A DNA stretch of 12,273 nt from Coemansia sp. RSA 922 (Eukaryota; Kickxellomycota; Kickxellomycetes; Kickxellales; Kickxellaceae). A model generated the notes under the pieces. That model searched no databases. It was not told where the DNA came from and saw nothing but the letters and a program-made list of their open reading frames with translations. The first letter of the stretch is position 1; each line of letters begins with the position of its first letter. The DNA lies in contig JANBQS010000773.1 in NCBI GenBank assembly GCA_027577415.1, positions 1-12,273 on the forward strand, written 5' to 3'. This document shows positions 6,678 to 12,273 of this stretch, piece after piece. The position numbers and the translations under genes are program-made.

Positions 6678-9600
6678 ATGTTTGTGCGAAGTCAGGAAGA
6701 CTCCAAAAAAGCACCACTCGCCGCTGCCACAACTACGACCAAAACCTCCGAGAGCACGGTTCAGGTGCCTCTTTTGTTGCAGCAGCAACAATCAGGTGCA
6801 GCGGTCGCCGAAGAGAAGCAGCGATATACGACCATAGCGCCACGACCCACGCTAGTTGCGCAGCAGCCAGCTAAGCCGCCAACAGCGAAGAAAAAGGCGA
6901 ATGCGGCGGCCAAGGAGCAACGCAGACCAGCAGGCACAGCAAAGTCGGCGAAACCACGAGCGGAAAAGAAGGCCAAACAGGCAGCGTCAGTTGCATCGGC
7001 TAGTGCTGCTGAGAGCAGTGTGGGACTTGTGTCGGCGCCACAACAGGCAACGACGGACTTGTCTGGGCCGAATGCGTTTTCTGCGCTGGACGCAGACGAT
7101 AGACTGATTCAGGAGCTTTTGGCGGGGATTCCAGCATCAGCCTGGCTGCCCACTGATCCGCTGACCTCAGAGGACTGGTTTCTAGACCCGGGGTCATCCG
7201 TTTTTACGCATGACAATATTTTCCCACCCGCCACTCAACAGCAGCAGCAGCAGCAACCGCCACCGTTACCGGCTTCATCATCGTCCTCGCATATTCCAGG
7301 TGCGTTTAGCGCTCTTTTGACGTCCGGCCAGCCGACAACTAGTACAATTCCGCCAAACAGTACCAGCCTGGACGCGGCGGCGGCTGGGTCTCACCAGGCG
7401 CCGGACATGAGAGTATTGGCTGGTGTGCGCCAAAAGCGAGATACCCCGTTGCTTAGCGGCCGGCCGGCAAAGGGCAACCCATTGAGTGGGTTTGCCAAAA
7501 AGCATGGAGTGGGAGTGGGATATGCTGTCGGCAACCAAGTGGCGATTCTTTCGCCAGCCCTCCTATCGTCGTCGCCACCCAGCGCCAAGCAGCTGCGACA
7601 GAATCCATACAAGTACTATTCGCCGCCAAAGCCTGTTCCACGCAGCCAGCCAAAATCGGCGCAGTCCAAGGGCCGCAATCTCATGCTAGGCGCCTCTAGC
7701 AAGAGTACAGCCAAGCATGCGGCGTCATCACCAGTAAAGACAACAGGAGCAGCGGCTGGCAATGCGCGAATGGAGCGCCCGGGGGCGGTCAAATGGGAGA
7801 TAGCGCAAAACAAGGCACTGCTTAGCGGGGTGCGGCAGTTGCGGTGGGGGACGCGCGCTGGAGGGCACCGCACGGCAGAGGAAGCGCGTGATCCAAGCAG
7901 GTTTGTCGAGGACGACTGGGAGCGGATAGCGCGCGAAGTAAGTCTCACAGGCGCACAGCGTAGCGCAAGACAGTGTAGGCGGCGGTGGGCATGGCTGCAT
8001 GTGCACTTGGGCTCATCTATAATGGAGTATGTCGATACATCGCCAACACCTCAGTCTAGTGCTCAGACTACGCCTGTGGTTCCCCGCGAGACAGAGGGAG
8101 CGCCCACGCACATCCGCAATCTGCGCTTGGCGGATCTGCCGCGTTCGTCGCCGCCCATCCACCCCGTGCGGCTACGCGAGTCGCGTGTCGATAGTACGCC
8201 CGACGTCAGTGTGCCCAATACGCCGGCATTGGACCCGCTCAAGGAAAGGGGTGCTGAGAGCAGGTGGGATGATCCGGCATACTGCCAGCTGTTGGCTGAT
8301 GTCGTCCAGGCGTTGTCTGATCCCCAGTCGCGAGCGGCAAAGGTCGTAAGGATGTTTGCGCCAGAGATGGCTGCCACTAAAGCAGTGTCTACTCCAGCTC
8401 CTACTCCGGTACCTGATTCAGCTGTTGCACCTGCGCCGATCTTTATATCTGCCGCCTCCTCTTCTACTCCTGCTGTCCCGCCGCCCGTGGGTTCCCATGA
8501 CCTGGGAACGCAACAACTAATGCCACATCTGATGTTGGCACCACCAGTAGCGATGTCAATGCCGCCGTTTTCCGACTTGCCAGCGATTGCCAACTTGGTG
8601 ACCAGTTCTGCAATGCCGCTATTTACGTCGGACCATCATTCCGCTCGCCTTTCCAACACGCCTCTGATACTGCCTAGCGCGACAAAGTCTCCAGCGGTCA
8701 CTGCGGTAGCCGACGATCTGGCCTCTCATGGACCAATGGACCAGGACTTGAACGTGTACATGCAATTTCTGCAGAGCCTGACTAACGACCAGATTGATTT
8801 GGGCAACGCGTGGTCCACACTATTTGAGGGTGCTGGGGGCAATGCTCCAGGCAGTAGCGTGGCAGAACCCATCGCGGGACTTGGTCCTATGACAATGTCT
8901 GTTTGCGACGTACCCATGAAGCCAGCGAGTGATAAGCTTGAGAAGAAGAGCGGATCGGCAGGAAACATGGCAGCATCTATTGAGGATGACGATATGGACG
9001 ATGGCGATTTTGTGCTCGATGAGGAGGATGACGACGACGACGAAGATGAGGATGATGACGACGAAGCCGAAGATACTGAAGCCGTCAGTAGGCCTGGCAG
9101 CAGTGGCTTGCGACCGCTTGGACATGTTGATACTCTAGGATCGAGGTTGCATTTGTCCAAGGCTGCTGCTGCTGCTGCTGCTACGGGTGGCGGCGGCAGT
9201 ATATCTGACAGCGCGTGGAATCTGGCGCTAAGTGAATTAGGGCTGGGGTCTACGAGTGCAGCGACGTCAATGGCGCCGGGGCTGTCGCTGCCGTTCGGCC
9301 AAGTGTCGTCGGAACTGGGAGAGAATCATGGCTTGTTTGCGCCTGATCCATTGCTCCGGCAGTTGATGCAAGGTGTTGCTGATCTGGGACGGAGCACTAC
9401 CGGAGTCAATGGCGTCAGCAGTGGCGGCAGCGGCGGCGTCAGTAGTGACTCTGTTGTTGGCAGCCAGTCGGTGTGGCTACCCAACGCTGCTTCTGACTCG
9501 ACTATGCTTCCCCAGTGGGACGCTACCAATGGATTTAGTCTCGCTAATACTGCGACGCCATCTCAGACATGCGCAAAGGCAGCTGGCAAAGCGGCCGATG

Positions 9601-11420
9601 TCTCTGCCACGGCTGGAGCACCAAAGGATGCGGCGCAAGGCAGCAAGGGTGTCAGTGTCAGCCGCACGGGTTCACAGCAGAATAAGCAGCAGCAACAATC
9701 GCAGGCGCCGGGCGACCTGCTGTTGGCGCGGCGTGGATTGCTCAAGGCGCCACGCAAGCGGCATAGCGCAATCAGCGTTGGCAGCAATAGCTACAAAAAG
9801 GCCATGCTGGCAGCGGAGCGAGCTGGGCCGCCGCCACCACCGATTGATGTGGACGGATTATTGGGGTCCGAGGCGGGCGGCATGGACACGGAGATGAGCG
9901 GGCTCTACCAGGACGCATTGCAAGAAGGCGAGGAGCTGGACGTGCAAGAAGAGTCGCTGCAGGCAGACAACTCTGAGTTTTTGTTTTTGGGCGACCAGAT
10001 GGCGCAACTACGCGCGCAGCAGCTGATGAACTTCCAGCTCGTCGTGCAGGCGTTTCTAATTGCCTGCGCCGAGCTTGGGCCCCATGCGCCTCGCGCCCGG
10101 CACTGGCGGCGGCAGCTGGACCAGCTGGCGCTGTGGCATTCGCTGGGCACGCGTGAGTCGCCAACCGACCTTGTCAGCGGAGAGGGGTTGGCGCGGTTCG
10201 CTCAGCTTATCGAGTCGGCAGAGCGGCGTGGTGCGGGCGGGATGACGGAGTCGGCGGGGCGGTTTGCGCCCAACCCGACGTCGTTCTTTGCGATTCCTGG
10301 CATTACGGCTGTTATTCCTGACATCTACGAGGCCGTGGACGAGATTCATAGGGCGGCGCACGTGACGGGGGACTCGGATGGCAGTGGAGCGGCCGAAGTG
10401 CGCTCGCTCAACGCTGCGATGGAGTTTACGCCTCGGTGCAACTGCACGGCGGTGCGTGGATTCAAGTCGGCCATTGTCCTTGAGTGCGTATTCCCGCGCT
10501 TGCATCTTCAGCTACGCAATGGCAAGCGAAAAGCCGAGCCAGAGACGGAGAGCACGGTAGCGGGCAAGCGGCAAGCATCAGCAGCAGCAGCAACTCCGCC
10601 ACAGTCGTCGAGTCGCGCGGGAGATGCTGCCGATATGGCGGCGGGTCAGTTGGCGCAGGTGCCGGGGGCAAAGGCGCTGCAGTCCAAGCCAGTCGCATCG
10701 CGGCCAGCGCCAAGCGGCAGTGGCGGGCAGGGTGGCGGACACTTGCCGACTTTGATGCCGCAGGCAGTCAGCGAAATACTGCCGTCGTGCACACAGGCCG
10801 ATCAGCGAGCTATTATCGACGAGATCCGCACGCACATGCGCACGTTCAAACGAGATCTGCACCGGGTACCGCGATACCGGCGTCGCGTATACCTGCAGGG
10901 CGACGACGGGGTGCCGCGGCTGGACTGGATCCCAGTGAAGATCCAGCCGCTGGGATTCCCAGCAGCCATGCAGTGCGTGATGGCGCCGCTGCTGGCGCAC
11001 TGCGGGTTCCAAGCGTCCATGTTGCCGCAGATCGTCATGGTGCGTAAGCCCAAGAACCGCATTCACTTTTTGGAGTCCGAGGACGCGCTGCTGCTCCTGG
11101 GCTTGCGTATGTTTGGTATCGAGGATCTGGCGTCTGTGCGCGTGCATCTGATACCGTGCAAGACGGCGTCGCAGTTGCGGAACCGCATGAATAACTTGCG
11201 GGCGAGGAGGCAGGCTCCCAACGCCATCAAGGACTTTTGCCTAAGGAGGATTGCGCCCTTTACGCTGGAGGAGGAGGAGATCCTGAGGGTCGGCGTACTT
11301 GTTTATGGCGACGAGTTCCGGCGCGTCAATACCAACCAGAACTTGCTCATCAACAGGCCGATTCTGGCTCTGTCGCACGTGTGGAATCATGTGCGCAAAA
11401 AGCCCGATGCTGTGAAATAG
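6678..11420 (+). CDS. Large SANT/Myb-domain protein, GON4L/YY1AP1-like
   Basis: Predicted 1580-residue nuclear chromatin or transcription regulator. The start is the first in-frame ATG (6678); the frame is open back to 6576 without another ATG, so a spliced 5' exon cannot be excluded. Domains: low-complexity N-terminus rich in Ala, Pro and Lys, with polyGln at 187-193; a Myb/SANT-like domain at about 370-445 with spaced Trp (W373, the DDWERIA segment, W437); a long Ser/Pro linker; an Asp/Glu-rich tract at about 769-801; polyAla shortly after; a helical segment at about 1108-1160 (QLRAQQLMNFQLVVQAFL); then a conserved C-terminus with SEDALLLLGLRMFG (1467-1480), TASQLRNRMNNLRARR (1496-1511) and a SANT-like domain starting FTLEEEEILRVG (about 1528-1576). 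The order of acidic tract, Gln/Leu helix, 'E-D-x-L-L-x-LGL' motif and C-terminal SANT recalls animal GON4L. That assignment is from remembered motifs. The N-terminal SANT domain is an extra feature. Confidence 0.75.
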   Translation: MFVRSQEDSKKAPLAAATTTTKTSESTVQVPLLLQQQQSGAAVAEEKQRYTTIAPRPTLVAQQPAKPPTAKKKANAAAKEQRRPAGTAKSAKPRAEKKAKQAASVASASAAESSVGLVSAPQQATTDLSGPNAFSALDADDRLIQELLAGIPASAWLPTDPLTSEDWFLDPGSSVFTHDNIFPPATQQQQQQQPPPLPASSSSSHIPGAFSALLTSGQPTTSTIPPNSTSLDAAAAGSHQAPDMRVLAGVRQKRDTPLLSGRPAKGNPLSGFAKKHGVGVGYAVGNQVAILSPALLSSSPPSAKQLRQNPYKYYSPPKPVPRSQPKSAQSKGRNLMLGASSKSTAKHAASSPVKTTGAAAGNARMERPGAVKWEIAQNKALLSGVRQLRWGTRAGGHRTAEEARDPSRFVEDDWERIAREVSLTGAQRSARQCRRRWAWLHVHLGSSIMEYVDTSPTPQSSAQTTPVVPRETEGAPTHIRNLRLADLPRSSPPIHPVRLRESRVDSTPDVSVPNTPALDPLKERGAESRWDDPAYCQLLADVVQALSDPQSRAAKVVRMFAPEMAATKAVSTPAPTPVPDSAVAPAPIFISAASSSTPAVPPPVGSHDLGTQQLMPHLMLAPPVAMSMPPFSDLPAIANLVTSSAMPLFTSDHHSARLSNTPLILPSATKSPAVTAVADDLASHGPMDQDLNVYMQFLQSLTNDQIDLGNAWSTLFEGAGGNAPGSSVAEPIAGLGPMTMSVCDVPMKPASDKLEKKSGSAGNMAASIEDDDMDDGDFVLDEEDDDDDEDEDDDDEAEDTEAVSRPGSSGLRPLGHVDTLGSRLHLSKAAAAAAATGGGGSISDSAWNLALSELGLGSTSAATSMAPGLSLPFGQVSSELGENHGLFAPDPLLRQLMQGVADLGRSTTGVNGVSSGGSGGVSSDSVVGSQSVWLPNAASDSTMLPQWDATNGFSLANTATPSQTCAKAAGKAADVSATAGAPKDAAQGSKGVSVSRTGSQQNKQQQQSQAPGDLLLARRGLLKAPRKRHSAISVGSNSYKKAMLAAERAGPPPPPIDVDGLLGSEAGGMDTEMSGLYQDALQEGEELDVQEESLQADNSEFLFLGDQMAQLRAQQLMNFQLVVQAFLIACAELGPHAPRARHWRRQLDQLALWHSLGTRESPTDLVSGEGLARFAQLIESAERRGAGGMTESAGRFAPNPTSFFAIPGITAVIPDIYEAVDEIHRAAHVTGDSDGSGAAEVRSLNAAMEFTPRCNCTAVRGFKSAIVLECVFPRLHLQLRNGKRKAEPETESTVAGKRQASAAAATPPQSSSRAGDAADMAAGQLAQVPGAKALQSKPVASRPAPSGSGGQGGGHLPTLMPQAVSEILPSCTQADQRAIIDEIRTHMRTFKRDLHRVPRYRRRVYLQGDDGVPRLDWIPVKIQPLGFPAAMQCVMAPLLAHCGFQASMLPQIVMVRKPKNRIHFLESEDALLLLGLRMFGIEDLASVRVHLIPCKTASQLRNRMNNLRARRQAPNAIKDFCLRRIAPFTLEEEEILRVGVLVYGDEFRRVNTNQNLLINRPILALSHVWNHVRKKPDAVK
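7236..7256 (+). repeat. CAG/CAA tract encoding polyglutamine
   Basis: Seven consecutive Gln codons (CAA, five CAG, CAA) in the GON4L-like gene, followed by a proline run. A likely length-variable site between strains. Confidence 0.8.
8982..9080 (+). repeat. GAT/GAC/GAG-rich tract encoding an acidic region
   Basis: About 33 codons, mostly Asp and Glu, in the GON4L-like protein. Such tracts are common in histone-binding and chromatin proteins. On the minus strand the same DNA gives a long meaningless Ser-rich frame. Confidence 0.75.
9162..9182 (+). repeat. (GCT)7 tract encoding polyalanine
   Basis: Seven pure GCT codons followed by a Gly run in the GON4L-like gene. The perfect trinucleotide repeat suggests replication slippage. 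Confidence 0.8.
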
Positions 11421-11471
11421 CCACATATTTTTTTTATTTGTTTGAATGTATTTTTTTCCCCAAAGAACGGC

Positions 11472-11485
11472 TAGTGTGCACACTA
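11472..11485. repeat. Perfect 14-bp palindrome TAGTGTGCACACTA
   Basis: The sequence is identical to its reverse complement, with no spacer, and lies 52 bp after the stop of the GON4L-like gene. It could be a dimeric protein-binding site; without a loop it is a poor RNA hairpin. Confidence 0.7.
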
Positions 11486-11704
11486 TAGAGAACAACATGT
11501 CAATTTAAGCACCGCGTGTTCCGAAGACGTAAAAACGACCCCCTTTAGGCTCGGATGGAATCAGGCTATGCACTCACACGTGGTCTTTTTCGGCACAAAT
11601 GAGTTGCACTCACTCCCCCCTTTTTGTTGTCTATGCGGAGAGCATCCGGCCAGTCAGATGGTAGAAAAAAAAAAACTAGGGATCTCTGCAAGAGTGAGAA
11701 CAGT

Positions 11705-11711
11705 TGACTCA
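11705..11711 (+). promoter_or_regulatory. Gcn4/AP-1 type site TGACTCA
   Basis: An exact TGACTCA, the binding site of fungal bZIP amino-acid regulators (Gcn4/CPC1), 231 bp before the kinase ATG. Three more TGAC half-sites lie at 11740-11743, 11747-11750 and 11751-11754. Regulation is inferred. Confidence 0.4.
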
Positions 11712-11766
11712 GGTAATTTACGTTTCGGGCGACGTGCCTTGACTGCTGACTGACTTGCGAGGCGAG

Positions 11767-11772
11767 TATAAG
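11767..11772 (+). promoter_or_regulatory. TATA-like element before the kinase gene
   Basis: TATAAG, 170 bp before the ATG at 11942 and downstream of the Gcn4-type site, in a plausible core-promoter order. Confidence 0.35.
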
Positions 11773-11873
11773 TGAAACCTTTTTCTCCATTCCCTCCAAC
11801 CTTTCTTTTCCCTTAAAAGCTTACCTACCCTTTTTTTTTTCTTCTTCTGTCTTTCTTGTATAGTATTATTTTG

Positions 11874-11885
11874 ATGACTGTTTAA
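11874..11885 (+). CDS. Four-codon upstream ORF (Met-Thr-Val-stop)
   Basis: ATG ACT GTT TAA lies 56 bp before the kinase ATG, inside the presumed leader between the TATA-like element and the start. If transcribed it could modulate initiation. It could equally lie upstream of the true transcription start. Confidence 0.2.
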   Translation: MTV

Positions 11886-11941
11886 CCACCCAAAGCCTTA
11901 CACACCTTATATCATTCTTTTTTTTTTTTTTGCGCTCGGAC

Positions 11942-12273
11942 ATGATGCTCAAAACTTTTCCACCAGGTACTCGTACCTCATGTCCTGCGCTTTTGCATGG
12001 TGTCAACTACTTGTCACTCCAACACAACACAACAGTCGCGTCTTCTTCTTCTTCTTCTACTTCGGCCAGTTCATGCGGTTCTCACTTGCGTTCGCCACAG
12101 ACACAGTCGGGTCGTAGCTTACAGCAAAAGTTCTACGAGAACCGTATACTAGATCGATACACATCGCAAGAGCCCAAGAAAGTAACACTGCGGCAGCTGG
12201 TGTTATTTGGGCGGCAGCTGACCGAAGACAAACTAATAGCATCAGCCAATTACGTTCGCTCAGAGTTGCCAGT
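11942..12273 (+). CDS. Mitochondrial branched-chain ketoacid / pyruvate dehydrogenase kinase, N-terminal part
   Basis: The frame is open from ATG 11942 to the window end (110 complete codons plus two bases), so the C-terminal ATPase domain lies outside. Residues 1 to about 60 are Ser/Thr-rich with scattered basic residues and few acidic ones, as expected for a mitochondrial targeting sequence. From residue 64 the sequence matches the start of the BCKDK/PDK helical domain: FYENR at 64-68, LFGRQL at 88-93, then SANYVRSELP at 101-110, corresponding to the family's FY, GR and ELP-V-R landmarks. The GR-x-L and SA-x-Y forms look closer to branched-chain ketoacid dehydrogenase kinase than to PDK, though fungal PDH kinases (Pkp1/Pkp2 type) cannot be excluded from this fragment. 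These enzymes phosphorylate and switch off matrix dehydrogenase complexes. A second in-frame ATG follows at once (11945); both have purines at -3. Confidence 0.8.
   Translation, partial: MMLKTFPPGTRTSCPALLHGVNYLSLQHNTTVASSSSSSTSASSCGSHLRSPQTQSGRSLQQKFYENRILDRYTSQEPKKVTLRQLVLFGRQLTEDKLIASANYVRSELP
12041..12058 (+). repeat. (TCT)6 tract encoding polyserine
   Basis: Six pure TCT codons give Ser34-Ser39 in the predicted targeting sequence of the kinase, a likely length-variable site with little effect on the mature enzyme. Confidence 0.8.

Larger units (their letters stand above)
11421..11941 (+). promoter_or_regulatory. Intergenic region before the mitochondrial kinase gene
   Basis: 521 bp holding the 3' end of the GON4L-like transcription unit (T-rich runs at 11427-11460, no clean AATAAA) and the promoter of the next gene: a 14-bp palindrome, a Gcn4-type site, a TATA-like element, and CT/T-rich runs up to ten bases before the ATG. 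No further gene is seen. Confidence 0.55.

Noticed and set aside
8726..9160. Minus-strand serine-rich ORF opposite the acidic tract
   Set aside because: It is the antisense reading of GAT/GAC/GAG repeats in the GON4L-like gene.
10484..11147. Long plus- and minus-strand ORFs within the 3' part of the GON4L-like gene
   Set aside because: The region is GC-rich and the GON4L-like frame there carries conserved motifs; the others are out-of-frame shadows rich in Arg, Ala and His.
12057..12242. Minus-strand ORF opposite the kinase gene
   Set aside because: The plus strand encodes a recognisable kinase N-terminal domain over the same bases.

Overview
The window looks like nuclear DNA of an early-diverging fungus, most likely Coemansia or a close relative (Kickxellomycotina). 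The genes are compact and nearly intron-free, with T- and CT-rich leaders. The broken gene at 4323-6025 belongs to an F-box/leucine-rich-repeat-like family that I recall as strongly expanded in Coemansia. The organism call rests on recalled family resemblance, not on a search.

Layout, left to right. (1) 1-549, plus strand: 3' end of an unrecognised gene with one membrane-like segment and a Gln/Pro-rich linker. (2) 696-1076, plus: a HIG1-domain protein of the Rcf1 type, a respiratory supercomplex factor of the inner mitochondrial membrane. (3) 1077-2244: long upstream region with G-rich tracts and two copies of a Crz1/calcineurin-response-like box. (4) 2245-4236, plus: a VCX1-type vacuolar Ca2+/H+ exchanger with an unusually long N-terminal tail. 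(5) 4323-6025, minus, convergent with the exchanger: the F-box-like gene, interrupted by a one-base frameshift. (6) 6026-6677: divergent intergenic region with an 8-bp-periodic cluster of MluI cell-cycle boxes. (7) 6678-11420, plus: a 1580-residue protein with two Myb/SANT-like domains and an acidic tract, resembling animal GON4L/YY1AP1 chromatin regulators. (8) 11421-11941: intergenic, with a 14-bp palindrome, a Gcn4/AP-1 site and a four-codon upstream ORF. (9) 11942-12273, plus, running off the window: N-terminus of a mitochondrial branched-chain ketoacid/pyruvate dehydrogenase kinase.

These are independent housekeeping and regulatory genes, not an operon or a defence cassette. Two products (Rcf1-like and the dehydrogenase kinase) are mitochondrial, but they are separated by unrelated genes. 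No mobile element, CRISPR array, RNA gene or viral sequence is supported. The most informative signals outside the genes are the promoter motifs, each of which fits the job of its downstream gene: Crz1-like boxes before a calcium exchanger, a cell-cycle box cluster before a chromatin regulator, and a Gcn4-type site before a kinase of amino-acid catabolism. All of these are motif matches and remain untested.
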